This document shows, one piece after another, positions 1 through 9,998 of a stretch of 64,000 nt of DNA (the stretch's first letter is position 1; each line of letters starts with the position of its first letter). A model generated the notes under the pieces. It had not been told where the DNA came from, did not search any database, and saw only the letters and a program-made list of their open reading frames with translations. The translations under genes were made by a program, and so were the position numbers. Source of the DNA: Pseudomonas putida (lineage in GTDB: Bacteria; Pseudomonadota; Gammaproteobacteria; Pseudomonadales; Pseudomonadaceae); NCBI RefSeq assembly GCF_026625125.1, contig NZ_CP113097.1:1922001-1986000 (forward strand), written 5' to 3'.

Positions 1-207
1 CGCGGGATGGAGGTGGTCGACCGCCTGATCGCCAGCAGCGACCTCACCGAGCGTCATGACCAGGCGCTGCTGCTGCGCGACCTGTGCGACACCCTGCAGT
101 ACGGCTCGCTGTGCGCCATGGGCGGTATGACCGCCTACCCGGTGGCCAGCGCCCTCAAGTACTTCCCGGCCGATTTCGGGCTGACCACCACGGAGGCCGC
201 GCAGTGA
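1..207 (+). CDS. fdsB: NAD-dependent formate dehydrogenase beta subunit, C-terminal end (partial)
   Basis: Only the last ~68 codons are inside the window; the gene enters from the left edge. The visible residues (LCDTLQYGSLCAMGGMT, then a PADFG ending) are the tail of a NuoF-like flavoprotein subunit. The family passes electrons from the formate-oxidising alpha subunit to NAD+ in the cytoplasm. The stop TGA (205-207) overlaps the GTG start of the alpha subunit, so the two are translationally coupled. The order beta-alpha-delta matches soluble FdsGBACD-type enzymes. The N-terminal NAD/FMN domains cannot be checked here. Confidence 0.85.
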   Translation, partial: RGMEVVDRLIASSDLTERHDQALLLRDLCDTLQYGSLCAMGGMTAYPVASALKYFPADFGLTTTEAAQ

Positions 208-3083
208 TCAATTACTTCGACCCCGAGACCGATCTGGGTACCCCTGAACGCCACAGTGATGTGCAGATCAGCCTGAACATCGACGGGCGCAGTGTCAGCG
301 TACCGGCGGGCACCTCAGTGATGCGCGCCGCAGCCCTGCTGGGTACCAGCATCCCCAAACTGTGTGCCACCGACAGCCTGGAGGCCTTCGGCTCCTGCCG
401 CATGTGCATGGTCGAGATCGATGGCATGCGCGGGTACCCGGCGTCCTGCACCACGCCTGTCAGCGAAGGCATGGTGGTGCGCACCCAAACGCCACGCCTG
501 GCCGACCTGCGCCGCAACGTCATGGAGCTGTACATTTCCGACCACCCGCTCGACTGCCTGACCTGCTCGGCCAACGGCAACTGCGAACTGCAGACGGTCG
601 CCGGCCAAGTCGGCCTGCGGGAGGTGCGCTACGGCTATGACGGCGCCAACCACCTGGCCGAGCAGAAGGACGAATCCAACCCGTACTTCGATTACGAGCC
701 CAGCAAGTGCATCGTCTGCAGCCGCTGCGTGCGTGCCTGCGAGGATATCCAAGGCACCTTCGCCCTGACCATCACCGGGCGCGGCTTCGAGTCGCGGGTG
801 GCGGCAGCCGGTGGTGACAACTTCCTCACCTCCGAATGCGTGTCGTGCGGTGCCTGCGTGCAAGCCTGCCCGACGGCCACACTGACCGAAAAAAGCCTGG
901 TGCAGATCGGCCAGCCGGAACGCGCGGTGATCACCACCTGCGCTTACTGCGGCGTGGGCTGCTCGTTCCGTGCCGAAATGAAGGGTGACCAACTGGTCCG
1001 CATGGTCCCGGACAAGAACGGCGGCGCCAACCACGGCCACGCCTGCGTCAAGGGCCGCTTCGCCTGGGGTTATGCCACCCACCCTGACCGAATCACCAAA
1101 CCGATGATCCGCAAGCACCTGGATGACCCGTGGCAGGAAGTCAGCTGGGATGAGGCGGTCACCTACGCGGCCAGCGAGTTCCGCCGCATCCAGCTCAAGT
1201 ACGGGCGCGATTCCATCGGTGGCATCACCTCCAGCCGTTGCACCAACGAAGAAGCCTACCTGGTGCAGAAACTGGTGCGCACGGCGTTTGGCAACAATAA
1301 CGTCGACACCTGCGCGCGGGTGTGCCATTCGCCCACCGGCTACGGCCTCAAGCAGACCCTCGGTGAGTCGGCGGGCACCCAGAGTTTCGATTCGGTCATG
1401 CAGGCCGACGTGATCCTGGTGATCGGTGCCAACCCCACCGACGCCCACCCGGTGTTCGGCTCGCAGCTCAAGCGCCGCCTGCGCCAAGGCGCGCGACTGA
1501 TCGTGATCGACCCGCGGCGCATCGACCTGGTGGATTCGCCCCACGCCCGTGCCGAGCTGCACCTGCAACTGCGCCCGGGCACCAACGTGGCCATGCTCAA
1601 CGCCTTGGCCCATGTGATCGTTAGCGAGGGGCTGCTGGCCCAGCGCTTCATCGACGAGCGCTGCGAGAGTGAGGCCTTCGCCCGCTGGCGCGACTTCGTC
1701 AGCCTCCCAGAAAACGCCCCTGAAGTGCAGGGCCCCGTGTGCGGCGTGCCCGCCGAGCAGATCCGCGCCGCCGCCCGGCTGTATGCCACAGGCGGCAACG
1801 CAGCGATCTACTACGGCCTGGGCGTGACTGAACACAGCCAGGGCAGCACCGCGGTGATGGGCATCGCCAACCTGGCCATGGCCACCGGCAATATCGGCCG
1901 TGAAGGGGTGGGCGTAAACCCGCTGCGGGGGCAGAACAACGTGCAGGGCTCGTGCGACATGGGGTCGTTCCCCCATGAGCTGCCAGGCTACCGGCATATC
2001 TCCAACGAGGCCGTGCGTGCCGAGTTCGAGCAGGCCTGGGGCGTAACCCTGCAGCCCGACCCGGGCCTGCGCATCCCCAACATGTTCGAAGCGGCGCTGG
2101 ACGGCAGCTTCAAGGCGCTGTACTGCCAGGGTGAGGACATCGCCCAGAGCGACCCCAACACCCAGCACGTCACGGCTGCGCTGCGGGCCATGGAGTGCGT
2201 GGTGGTGCAGGACATCTTCCTCAACGAGACGGCCAAGTTCGCCCACGTGTTCTTGCCGGGCAGCTCGTTCCTGGAAAAGGACGGCACCTTCACCAATGCC
2301 GAGCGCCGCATTTCGCGGGTTCGCAAAGTGATGCAGCCGCTGGCCGGCAAGGCGGACTGGGAGGCCACCGTGGCCTTGGCCAATGCCCTGGGCTACCCGA
2401 TGAGCTACCGCCACCCGTCCGAGATCATGGACGAAATCGCCCGCCTGACGCCGTCCTTCCACCGCGTCAGCTACGCCGAGATCGACCGCCATGGGAGCCT
2501 GCAGTGGCCCTGCAACGAAGCCGCGCCCGACGGCACGCCGACCATGCACATCGATCAGTTCGTGCGGGGCAAGGGGCGCTTCATGCTCACCGGCTATGTG
2601 CCCACCGACGAGAAGGTCAACAGCCGCTACCCCCTGCTGCTGACCACTGGGCGCATTCTCAGCCAGTACAATGTCGGTGCCCAGACCCGGCGCACCGCCA
2701 ACGTCGCCTGGCATGCTGCCGACTGCCTGGAACTGCACCCCACTGACGCCGAAAGCCGCGGCATCCATGACGGCGACTGGGTCGGCATCGGCAGCCGTGC
2801 AGGGCAGACGGTACTGCGCGCCAAAATCAGTGAGCGTGTGGCACCGGGGGTGGTGTACACCACCTTCCACTTCCCCGAGTCCGGCGCCAACGTGATCACC
2901 ACCGACAACTCCGACTGGGCCACCAACTGCCCGGAATACAAGGTAACGGCGGTGGAGGTGGTCAAGGTGTTCCACCCGTCGCAGTGGCAAAAGCGCTACC
3001 AGGACTTCAGCGATGAACAGCGGCGCCTGCTCAAGGAGCGGCGCACGGCCGGCAAGCCTGAACAGGCCGAGGTGCGCCGATGA
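204..3083 (+). CDS. fdsA: NAD-dependent formate dehydrogenase alpha subunit (Mo-bis-MGD, cysteine type)
   Basis: About 959 aa, the expected length for FdsA; the catalytic subunit oxidises formate to CO2. An N-terminal 2Fe-2S ferredoxin domain is followed by two 4Fe-4S motifs (CIVCSRCVRAC and CVSCGACVQAC), a further cluster motif CAYCGVGC starting near residue 246, and the molybdopterin domains. The Mo ligand is cysteine, about residue 374, in VCHSPTGYG; there is no in-frame UGA for selenocysteine. The GTG start at 204 is chosen because the upstream in-frame extension lies inside the beta gene and because GTGA overlaps the beta stop. The 3' end overlaps the delta gene by ATGA. Electrons run through the iron-sulfur chain to the beta subunit flavin and NAD+. 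Confidence 0.95.
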   Translation: MINYFDPETDLGTPERHSDVQISLNIDGRSVSVPAGTSVMRAAALLGTSIPKLCATDSLEAFGSCRMCMVEIDGMRGYPASCTTPVSEGMVVRTQTPRLADLRRNVMELYISDHPLDCLTCSANGNCELQTVAGQVGLREVRYGYDGANHLAEQKDESNPYFDYEPSKCIVCSRCVRACEDIQGTFALTITGRGFESRVAAAGGDNFLTSECVSCGACVQACPTATLTEKSLVQIGQPERAVITTCAYCGVGCSFRAEMKGDQLVRMVPDKNGGANHGHACVKGRFAWGYATHPDRITKPMIRKHLDDPWQEVSWDEAVTYAASEFRRIQLKYGRDSIGGITSSRCTNEEAYLVQKLVRTAFGNNNVDTCARVCHSPTGYGLKQTLGESAGTQSFDSVMQADVILVIGANPTDAHPVFGSQLKRRLRQGARLIVIDPRRIDLVDSPHARAELHLQLRPGTNVAMLNALAHVIVSEGLLAQRFIDERCESEAFARWRDFVSLPENAPEVQGPVCGVPAEQIRAAARLYATGGNAAIYYGLGVTEHSQGSTAVMGIANLAMATGNIGREGVGVNPLRGQNNVQGSCDMGSFPHELPGYRHISNEAVRAEFEQAWGVTLQPDPGLRIPNMFEAALDGSFKALYCQGEDIAQSDPNTQHVTAALRAMECVVVQDIFLNETAKFAHVFLPGSSFLEKDGTFTNAERRISRVRKVMQPLAGKADWEATVALANALGYPMSYRHPSEIMDEIARLTPSFHRVSYAEIDRHGSLQWPCNEAAPDGTPTMHIDQFVRGKGRFMLTGYVPTDEKVNSRYPLLLTTGRILSQYNVGAQTRRTANVAWHAADCLELHPTDAESRGIHDGDWVGIGSRAGQTVLRAKISERVAPGVVYTTFHFPESGANVITTDNSDWATNCPEYKVTAVEVVKVFHPSQWQKRYQDFSDEQRRLLKERRTAGKPEQAEVRR

Positions 3084-3283
3084 GCAGCGAAAACCTAGTC
3101 AAGATGGCCAACCAGATTGCCCATTACTTCGACAGCGAGCCTGATCATGTGTTGGCGGTGCAAGGGGTGCAGCAGCACTTGCAGAACTTCTGGACCCCAG
3201 CGATGCGCAGGCAGTTGGGGGAGTGGGCCCAGGCCCATGCCGGGGAGGGCTTGGACCCCAAGGTGATGGAAGCCTTGGCTTAG
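3080..3283 (+). CDS. fdsD: Formate dehydrogenase delta subunit
   Basis: 67 aa, typical of FdsD. This small helical protein is conserved with the soluble NAD-linked formate dehydrogenases and needed for assembly or stability of the complex in studied members. The HYFDSEPD, FWTPAMRRQL and LDPKVMEAL segments are family hallmarks. The start ATG overlaps the alpha stop (ATGA, 3080-3083). No further formate gene follows; the accessory FdsC must lie elsewhere, or upstream of the window. Confidence 0.9.
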   Translation: MSSENLVKMANQIAHYFDSEPDHVLAVQGVQQHLQNFWTPAMRRQLGEWAQAHAGEGLDPKVMEALA

Positions 3284-3329
3284 CGTTCGTCTGCGCTGCC
3301 CCGTCGCTAGCAAGCGCTTGCACCCCAGG

Positions 3330-3358
3330 GGCGCCGGCTTGCCGGTGATAGGGGCAGT
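3330..3358. repeat. REP-like palindrome
   Basis: CGCCGGCTTGCCGGTG with flanking GATAGGGGC resembles the P. putida REP consensus, a GCCGGCttGCCGGC core followed by GAT. It sits between the formate dehydrogenase operon and the ABC transporter, a usual extragenic location. Only one copy is seen here; a convincing pair lies at 12.15-12.3 kb. Confidence 0.6.
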
Positions 3359-3446
3359 GCCGACAACATGAAATGTCCGTCATGAATGCCTGACGACTGC
3401 CTGCGCAATGCTACGCTCGCGGAAACACTCGTCACGGGTACGCACC

Positions 3447-5264
3447 ATGGACATGAACTGGCACCAGGCCCTGCAAGAGAGCCTGAGCTGGCTTGCAATC
3501 GCTTCACTCATCACCCTGATCGGCTTCACTGCCGCCGCTGCCTTGGCTGTGCGCTACACGCGCTGGGGCAGCCAGTTCTGGCAGCTTGCCGGGCCCTATT
3601 TCAGCTTCAGGCGCAGCTGGCGGCCGTTGCTGGTGTTTGCCGCACTGCTGGTGCTGACGCTGTTTTCGGTACGCATGAACGTACTGTTCTCGTTCTGGTA
3701 CAACGGCTTCTACAGTGCCCTGCAGGCCCTCGACCGGACCGCCTTCTGGTACTTGCTGGGCGTGTTCGCGGTGTTGGCCACCCTTCACGTGCTTCGTTCA
3801 CTGTTCACCTTCTACGTGACGGAGGCGTTCAGCATCCGCTGGCGGGTCTGGCTGACCGAGCGCCTGACCAATGACTGGCTGCACGGTGACGCCTATTACC
3901 GCGGCCAGTTTCTCGCCGAGCCTGTAGACAACCCCGACCAGCGCATCGAACTGGACGTCACCGCCTTCGTCACTAACTCGGTAACCTTGGCGCTAGGCGC
4001 GGTCAGCGCGCTGGTCTCGCTGGTGGCCTTCACCGCCATCCTCTGGGGCCTGTCGGCGCCGCTGGCGGTAGCGGGTGTGGAAATCCCCCGGGCCATGGTG
4101 TTCGCCGTCTATGTATACGTGCTGATCGCCACCTGGATTGCCTTTCGCCTCGGGCAGCCGTTGATCCGCCTGAATTTTCTCAACGAAAAACTCACCGCCA
4201 ACTTCCGTTATGCGCTGATGCGCGTGCGGGAAAACGCTGAGAACATCGCGTTCTACCAGGGTGCCCACGTGGAGCGGGGGACCTTGCTAGGTCGCTTCGG
4301 GGCATTGATCGTCAATGTCTGGGCACTGGTGTTCCGGAACCTGAAGTTCAGCGGTTTCAACCTGGGCGTCAGCCAGGTGGCAGTGGTGTTCCCGTTCATC
4401 CTCCAGGCACCGCGCTTCTTCAGTGGCGCGATCAAGCTGGGGGATGTCATGCAAACCTCCCAAGCGTTTGGCCAGGTGCAGGATGCGCTGTCGTTCTTCC
4501 GTGAGTCCTATGACACCTTTGCCCAGTACCGCGCCACGCTCGACCGTCTGACCGGTTTTCTCGATGCCAATCAGCAGGCCAGCACGTTGCCGCGGGTCAG
4601 CACCCAGCAGCAGGCGCATGCCCTGGATATCTCGGGGTTGCAGGTGATGCGCCCCGATGGCTACGCGCTGATCGCCGACCTCGACTTGCGCCTGCAGGCC
4701 GGCCAGGCGCTGCTGATCAAAGGCCCTTCGGGCAGTGGTAAAACCACCTTGCTGCGCGCCTTGGCCGGGCTTTGGCCGTACGCCGAGGGTGAGGTCAGGC
4801 GGCCCACCGCTACCGAGGCGCTGTTCCTCTCGCAGCGCCCGTACCTGCCACTGGGCGATCTGCGGACCGCCATCGCCTACCCAACCGACAGCAAGCCTGA
4901 GGACGAAGTGCGCATGCAGCAGGCGCTGCGCCAGGTCAACCTGGCCCACCTGGCCGATCGGCTGGCGGTCAGTTGCGACTGGTCGCATATCCTCTCGGTG
5001 GGTGAGCAGCAGCGGCTGGCGTTTGCGCGGGTGCTGTTCAACCGGCCGCAGGTGGTGTTCCTCGACGAGTCCACCTCGGCGATGGATGAAGGCCTGGAAC
5101 ATGCGTTGTATTCGCTGCTGCGCAATGAGATGCCGCAGACCTTGCTGGTGAGTGTCGGCCACCGCAGCACGTTGGCCGGGTTCCATACCCACAGGCTGGA
5201 AGTGGACGGGCAGGGCGGTTGGTCGCTGCTGGAGCAGAAACCGGAGGTGCAATTGCAGGTCTAG
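3447..5264 (+). CDS. SbmA/BacA/YddA-like ABC transporter, fused permease and ATPase
   Basis: About 605 aa with an N-terminal ABC_membrane_2-type domain of roughly six hydrophobic segments (first ~340 aa) and a C-terminal nucleotide-binding domain. Walker A GPSGSGKTT, signature LSVGEQQRLAFAR and Walker B VVFLDEST are all intact. This architecture matches E. coli YddA and the BacA-related half-transporters, which work as homodimers in the inner membrane on peptide-like or amphipathic substrates; the substrate here is unknown. The start is placed at ATG 3447 (MDMNWHQ) because residues from 3408 look unstructured. The gene is convergent with yedK, only 16 bp away, and stands alone. Confidence 0.88.
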   Translation: MDMNWHQALQESLSWLAIASLITLIGFTAAAALAVRYTRWGSQFWQLAGPYFSFRRSWRPLLVFAALLVLTLFSVRMNVLFSFWYNGFYSALQALDRTAFWYLLGVFAVLATLHVLRSLFTFYVTEAFSIRWRVWLTERLTNDWLHGDAYYRGQFLAEPVDNPDQRIELDVTAFVTNSVTLALGAVSALVSLVAFTAILWGLSAPLAVAGVEIPRAMVFAVYVYVLIATWIAFRLGQPLIRLNFLNEKLTANFRYALMRVRENAENIAFYQGAHVERGTLLGRFGALIVNVWALVFRNLKFSGFNLGVSQVAVVFPFILQAPRFFSGAIKLGDVMQTSQAFGQVQDALSFFRESYDTFAQYRATLDRLTGFLDANQQASTLPRVSTQQQAHALDISGLQVMRPDGYALIADLDLRLQAGQALLIKGPSGSGKTTLLRALAGLWPYAEGEVRRPTATEALFLSQRPYLPLGDLRTAIAYPTDSKPEDEVRMQQALRQVNLAHLADRLAVSCDWSHILSVGEQQRLAFARVLFNRPQVVFLDESTSAMDEGLEHALYSLLRNEMPQTLLVSVGHRSTLAGFHTHRLEVDGQGGWSLLEQKPEVQLQV

Positions 5265-5280
5265 GCGACCCGCATCGTGT

Positions 5281-5970
5281 TCAGGGCTGCATCACGATCA
5301 ACTGCGGCCCTTCATCACGCTCATCCGACACGTCCTTGCCCACCGCAAACGATTCAAAGGCCTCCACCGGCAGGCGCCGCTCCCGTGCCAGCCGCTCGGC
5401 CTCCTCGGCAGGCACTTGCAAGTCGATCCACGTCCATGCATCCGCCGGCGCCAGTACCAGTGGCCGGCGGTCGTGGCTATCGACCATTCCCGCTTCACTC
5501 GCTGCGGTCACGATGACGAAGCCATCCCCTTCGTTCGGCTCCGATCCTGCACGTACCTGAGCCAGCGCAGCCATGAACATCGGTGCCTGGCTTTTCAGGC
5601 GGATGAAATAGGGCTGCTTGCGCTCGGGGTCGTGCGGGTCGCTCACCCATTCATACCAGCCGTCGGCCATGACCAGTGCCCGCCCTTGAGGCCAGAACGC
5701 CTTGAGAAACGTGCCGGTGGTCACGGCTTCTACCGGTGCGGTAGTCGGCGCAGGTTGCGGGCCCTTGGCCCAGAACGGTGCCCAACCCCAATGGCAGGGG
5801 TCGATGCGCAGGCCATTGCCCGGGTTGTGCATAACCAGTACGCAGCTGCCAGGGGCCACGTTGTAACGGCCAATGGGCACGTTGTCGTAACCGCTTATCA
5901 CCTCCTGCCCGGCCGCCAGTTCACGCAGGTAATCGGCCTGGCCCTGATACTGGGCGAAGCGTCCGCACAT
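5281..5970 (-). CDS. yedK: SOS response-associated peptidase, SRAP/HMCES family
   Basis: 229 aa. Starting at ATG 5970 gives MCGRFAQ, with the invariant cysteine at position 2 after Met removal; it forms the thiazolidine crosslink to abasic sites in single-stranded DNA. Other SRAP signatures are YNVAP (active-site Asn), MADGWYEWV (Glu) and SHDRRPLVL (His). The family shields abasic sites in ssDNA at stalled forks. An upstream ATG at 5985 would add five residues and bury the catalytic Cys, so it is rejected. No clear LexA box was seen upstream by eye. Confidence 0.93.
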   Translation of the reverse strand: MCGRFAQYQGQADYLRELAAGQEVISGYDNVPIGRYNVAPGSCVLVMHNPGNGLRIDPCHWGWAPFWAKGPQPAPTTAPVEAVTTGTFLKAFWPQGRALVMADGWYEWVSDPHDPERKQPYFIRLKSQAPMFMAALAQVRAGSEPNEGDGFVIVTAASEAGMVDSHDRRPLVLAPADAWTWIDLQVPAEEAERLARERRLPVEAFESFAVGKDVSDERDEGPQLIVMQP

Positions 5971-6108
5971 GGCATGTCCCCCCATTGGTCGAAATGGCGT
6001 GCACGCGACCGACGCAATCGGGGTCCCAACATCCCATCTCGCGGGGGGCGTTGTTCAACCTGCGTGCGCCGCACAGTCACCTGGTCAGGATAGACGGCGA
6101 CAGCGTTT

Positions 6109-7392
6109 TCACAGGCTCAGGCGCAACGCCAACGCTGCCAAGGTCACCAGTAGCACCGGCACCGTCAACAGCACCCCTACCTTGAAGTAATACCCCCAGC
6201 CGATGCTCACGCCCTTGCGCGCCAGCACATGCAGCCACAACAGCGTAGCCAGGCTGCCGATCGGGGTGATCTTCGGCCCCAGGTCGCAGCCGATCACGTT
6301 GGCATAGATCATCGCCTCGCGCACCACACCCTGCGCCTCGCTGGCCTCGATCGACAGCGCGCCGATCAACACGCTGGGCAGGTTGTTCATGACCGACGAC
6401 AGCAGCGCCGCAACCAGGCCGGTCCCCAGCGAGGCTGCCCACAGCCCTTGCCCCGCCAGCCAGCTCAACACGTCGCCGAGCGAGTCGGTGAGGCCTGCAT
6501 TGCGCAAGCCGTAGACCACCAGGTACATCCCCAATGAAAACACCACGATCTGCCACGGGGCCTCGCGCAGCACGCGGCGGGTGGAGATCACATGGCCGCG
6601 GGCGGCGACGGCGAACAGTACCGCTGCGCAGGCTGCGGCCACGGCACTGACCGGGATCCCCATGGGCTCGAGCACGAACAGGCTGGCCAGCAATGCCAGC
6701 AGCACCGCCCAGCCGACACGGAACGTTGCCCGGTCGCGCACGGCCATGGCCGGCACCTTGAGGTCTTCGGTGGCGTAGCGCAGCGGAATGTCGCGGCGAA
6801 AATACAGCCACAGCACCAGCAGCGTGGCTGCCACGGCCACCAGGTTCACCGGCACCATCACCGAGGCATAGGCGTTGAACCCCAGGTCGAAGTAGTCCGC
6901 CGAGACGATGTTCACCAGGTTGGACACCACCAGCGGCAGGCTGGCGGTGTCGGCGATGAAGCCTGCACCCATGACGAAGGCCAGGGTCGCCGCTGGGGAG
7001 AAGCGCAGCGCCAGCAACATCGACATGACGATCGGGGTAAGGATCAGCGCCGCGCCGTCGTTGGCGAACAGCGCCGATACCGCCGCGCCCAGCAGCACCA
7101 TGAAGGCAAACAGCCGGCGCCCGTCCCCGCGGGCCCAGCGCGCCACATGCAACGCCGCCCATTCGAAAAAGCCCGCTTCGTCCAGCAGCAGGCTGATGAC
7201 GATGAGGGCGATGAAGGTGGCGGTGGCGTTCCAGATGATGGCCCAGACCGTGGGGATGTCATGCAGCGATACCACGCCGAACACCAGGGCCAGCACGGCG
7301 CCGAGCGTGGCGCTCCAGCCAACCCCCAGGCCTTTGGGCTGCCAGATGACCAGGGTGAGGGTGAGCAGGAAGATCAAAGCGGCTGGGAGCAT
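6109..7392 (-). CDS. arsB: Arsenite efflux membrane protein ArsB
   Basis: About 427 aa from ATG 7392 (MLPAAL), matching the ~429 aa of E. coli ArsB. The protein is a run of about 12 hydrophobic segments. Diagnostic ArsB stretches include [47 protein letters not shown] and [15 protein letters not shown]. It extrudes As(III) and Sb(III), alone on the proton gradient or with ArsA. ATG 7413 is an alternative start. No arsR, arsC or arsH is adjacent, so this is an isolated pump gene here; its regulation is not apparent. Confidence 0.92.
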   Translation of the reverse strand: MLPAALIFLLTLTLVIWQPKGLGVGWSATLGAVLALVFGVVSLHDIPTVWAIIWNATATFIALIVISLLLDEAGFFEWAALHVARWARGDGRRLFAFMVLLGAAVSALFANDGAALILTPIVMSMLLALRFSPAATLAFVMGAGFIADTASLPLVVSNLVNIVSADYFDLGFNAYASVMVPVNLVAVAATLLVLWLYFRRDIPLRYATEDLKVPAMAVRDRATFRVGWAVLLALLASLFVLEPMGIPVSAVAAACAAVLFAVAARGHVISTRRVLREAPWQIVVFSLGMYLVVYGLRNAGLTDSLGDVLSWLAGQGLWAASLGTGLVAALLSSVMNNLPSVLIGALSIEASEAQGVVREAMIYANVIGCDLGPKITPIGSLATLLWLHVLARKGVSIGWGYYFKVGVLLTVPVLLVTLAALALRLSL

Positions 7393-7501
7393 GGAAACGC
7401 TGTCTCGTCTCATGGCGGGGCAGAAGTGACTGTACACGGGCTGATGACGCGTAGGAAAAGTTCCGGTGCAAACATGTAAGTTTCGTAAATAAGATTTAAA
7501 C

Positions 7502-7520
7502 CCATTTGAGAATCACTATA
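7502..7520. promoter_or_regulatory. Candidate Fur box upstream of the TonB-dependent receptor
   Basis: By eye about 12 of 19 positions match the Fur consensus; the core TTTGAGAATCACTAT matches 11 of 15 central positions. It lies ~110 bp before the receptor ATG at 7632, in an AT-rich stretch, as expected for iron-repressed siderophore uptake. This is a manual alignment only. Confidence 0.55.
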
Positions 7521-7631
7521 TTTACCAACCCTGTTGGCCCCCGAACAGTGTTTGCGAGGCCGGTGGGCGTGGGCCCTCCGGCTTCCTGGCAGGGATGTGC
7601 CCTTCGCTTACCCATCGCAGGAGATGTGTCA

Positions 7632-9872
7632 ATGCAGTGCAGAACTTCACCCAACAGCCTGGCCCTGGCGTTCGTCGCGTTGGCGTCACCGGCCATGATG
7701 GCGAGCGCCGCCGAGACAGTGGAGCGCAGACCTGGTGAGGTAGTGGAGATGCCGGTGGCGGACGACGCATTGGTGATCCAGGACACCCTGGTCACTGCAG
7801 AACGCGAAGCGCGTCAGGCGCTGGGTTCGTCGATCATCACTGAAGAAGACATCAAGCGTCGCCCGCCGGCCAATGACTTGTCCGACATCATCCGTCGTGA
7901 GCCGGGGGTCAACTTGACTGGCAACAGCGCCAGTGGTGCGCGTGGCAACAACAGGCAGATCGACCTGCGCGGCATGGGCCCGGAAAACACCCTGATCCTC
8001 ATCGATGGCAAGCCATCCAGCGCACGCAACGCGGTGCGCTACGGCTGGAACGGCGACCGCGACACCCGCGGCGAAACCAACTGGGTGCCGGCCGAGGCGG
8101 TCGAGCGCATCGAAATCCTGCGCGGCCCGGCGGCGGCGCGCTACGGCTCGGGTGCGATGGGCGGGGTGGTCAACATCATCACCAAGCGGCCCACCGAGGC
8201 GTTCAAGGGCAGCCTCAACCTGTTCACGCAAATGCCCGAGGACAGCGCCGAGGGTGCCAGCCGTCGTGCCAACTTCAACCTCAGCGGCGGGCTCACCGAC
8301 AACCTCGGTTTCCGTTTGTACGGTGGCCTGGCCAAGACCGACGCCGATGACCTGGACATCAACGCCGACCACGCCAACAGCGCGTTGGTCGCCGGCCGTG
8401 AGGGCGTGCGCAACAAGGACATCAACGGCCTGCTGAGCTGGAGGCTCAACGACGAGCACCGTCTGGAAGCCAGCGCCGGTTACAGCCGCCAGGGCAACCT
8501 CTATGCCGGCGACACCATGAACAGCAACGGCGGCAGCAATGTCGACCTGATCTCCAGCCTGTATGGCCACGAGACCAACGTCATGCAGCGCAACACCTAT
8601 GACTTGACCCACCTGGGCGATTTCAGCTGGGGCACCAGCAAGACCAGCCTGGCTTACGAGTACGTGCGCAACTGGCGCCTGAACGAAGGGCTGGCCGGTG
8701 GCCCTGAAGGTGCGATCAACGACAGCGGTGCAGCCATGTCGCGGCTGCGCAACACTCGCCTGAGCAGCGAGGTGAACCTGCCGTTGGCCTTGGGCAATAC
8801 CGAACATGTGCTGACCCTGGGCGGCGAATACCTTTATGAATCGCTCAACGACCAGGGCTCGTTCCGCCCGCAGAGCTTCGACCCCAGCGGCGGTGGCAGC
8901 GACGTCATCAGTGGCTTCGACCGCAGCGACTCGAAGATGACCGCCAAGAGCTACGCGCTGTTCGTCGAGGACAACATCGTGCTGGGCGACACCACCGTCA
9001 CCCCGGGCCTGCGCTTCGACCACCACGAAACCTTTGGCGACAACTTCAGCCCCAGCCTCAACCTGTCGCACAAGCTGACCGATGCGCTGTCGGTCAAGGG
9101 CGGTATCGCACGGGCCTACAAGGTGCCGAACCTGTATCAGTCCAACCCCAATTACCTGCTCTACAGCCGCGGCAACGGCTGCAGCATTCAGCAGAGCAAC
9201 TCCGGGGGCTGCTACCTGCAGGGCAATGCCGACCTCAAGCCGGAAATCAGCGTCAACAAGGAAATCGGCCTGTTGTATGACCGCGGCACCTGGCGTACCA
9301 GCGCGACGTATTTCCGCAACGATTACAAGAACAAGATCATCGGTGATACCGATGTGCTCTACACCATCAACAGCGGCCGCCGTGTGACTCAGTGGGAGAA
9401 TGCTGGCGAGGCGCGGGTGGAAGGCATCGAGGGCAACCTGTTCGTCGAACTGACGCCGGTGCTCGACTGGAACACCAACCTGACCTGGATGCTCGACAAC
9501 GACAACCGTGAGACGGGCGAGCCGCTGTCGGTGATCCCCGAGTACACGCTCAACAGCACCCTGGACTGGCGCGCCACCGACAAGCTTTCGTTCCAGCTGG
9601 CCGGCACCTACTACGGCAAGCAGAAGTCGCCGACCTACAACTACCGCACCGAGGAAGACTACGACGCCGAGGCGCAGCAGGATGTCGAGGCCTACGGGCT
9701 GGTGGATGTCAGCGCCGGGTACAAGTTCAACGCCAACTATGACGTGCGGGTGGGCGTGAACAACGTGTTCGACAAGCAGATCTATCGCGGTGGCAATGCC
9801 AGCAGCTCGGGCGCCAACACCTATAACCAGCCGGGGCGTGCGCTGTTCGCTTCCCTGAATATCTCGTTCTGA
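7632..9872 (+). CDS. TonB-dependent ferric siderophore receptor, FepA/PirA (enterobactin-type) family
   Basis: About 746 aa. A signal peptide (to about ASAAE) precedes a TonB-box-like DTLVVT-type segment, a plug domain and a 22-strand beta-barrel ending in the outer-membrane signature phenylalanine (LNISF). Plug features RYGWNGDRDTRGETNWVPAE and EILRGPAAARYGSGAMGG are characteristic of catecholate receptors such as FepA, PfeA and PirA. The ATG at 7632 has an AGGAG ribosome site 9 bp upstream; the in-frame extension back to 7506 lacks one and would cross the Fur-like site. It heads an iron-uptake cluster with the DUF3649/PepSY/DUF3325 genes. Ferric enterobactin-like catecholates are the likely ligand. 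Confidence 0.9.
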   Translation: MQCRTSPNSLALAFVALASPAMMASAAETVERRPGEVVEMPVADDALVIQDTLVTAEREARQALGSSIITEEDIKRRPPANDLSDIIRREPGVNLTGNSASGARGNNRQIDLRGMGPENTLILIDGKPSSARNAVRYGWNGDRDTRGETNWVPAEAVERIEILRGPAAARYGSGAMGGVVNIITKRPTEAFKGSLNLFTQMPEDSAEGASRRANFNLSGGLTDNLGFRLYGGLAKTDADDLDINADHANSALVAGREGVRNKDINGLLSWRLNDEHRLEASAGYSRQGNLYAGDTMNSNGGSNVDLISSLYGHETNVMQRNTYDLTHLGDFSWGTSKTSLAYEYVRNWRLNEGLAGGPEGAINDSGAAMSRLRNTRLSSEVNLPLALGNTEHVLTLGGEYLYESLNDQGSFRPQSFDPSGGGSDVISGFDRSDSKMTAKSYALFVEDNIVLGDTTVTPGLRFDHHETFGDNFSPSLNLSHKLTDALSVKGGIARAYKVPNLYQSNPNYLLYSRGNGCSIQQSNSGGCYLQGNADLKPEISVNKEIGLLYDRGTWRTSATYFRNDYKNKIIGDTDVLYTINSGRRVTQWENAGEARVEGIEGNLFVELTPVLDWNTNLTWMLDNDNRETGEPLSVIPEYTLNSTLDWRATDKLSFQLAGTYYGKQKSPTYNYRTEEDYDAEAQQDVEAYGLVDVSAGYKFNANYDVRVGVNNVFDKQIYRGGNASSSGANTYNQPGRALFASLNISF

Positions 9873-9878
9873 TGCTGA

Positions 9879-9893
9879 GGCCGCACTGCGGCC
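9879..9893 (+). terminator. Short GC hairpin after the receptor gene
   Basis: GGCCGC-act-GCGGCC forms a 6-bp perfect stem 6 bp after the receptor stop, followed by CATTCTC. The T-run is poor, so it may be a weak terminator or an mRNA 3'-end stabiliser before the PepSY genes. Confidence 0.45.
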
Positions 9894-9998
9894 CATTCTC
9901 GGCGCAAGCCCGCTTCTCCAGATACCCCACTGGCACAACGCAAGTGGATTGAATGGGGGGGCGGGCTTGCCTCGATGCGACTACCAGGAAATGTGCCA

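Noticed and set aside
315..2990. Very long open frame on the minus strand opposite fdsA
   Set aside because: It mirrors the GC-rich codon pattern of fdsA, has no recognisable domain and no ribosome site; fdsA itself is beyond doubt.
7686..9938. 750-codon minus-strand frame opposite the TonB-dependent receptor
   Set aside because: Antisense artefact of high-GC third positions; composition rich in Val, Ala, Gly and His without motif.
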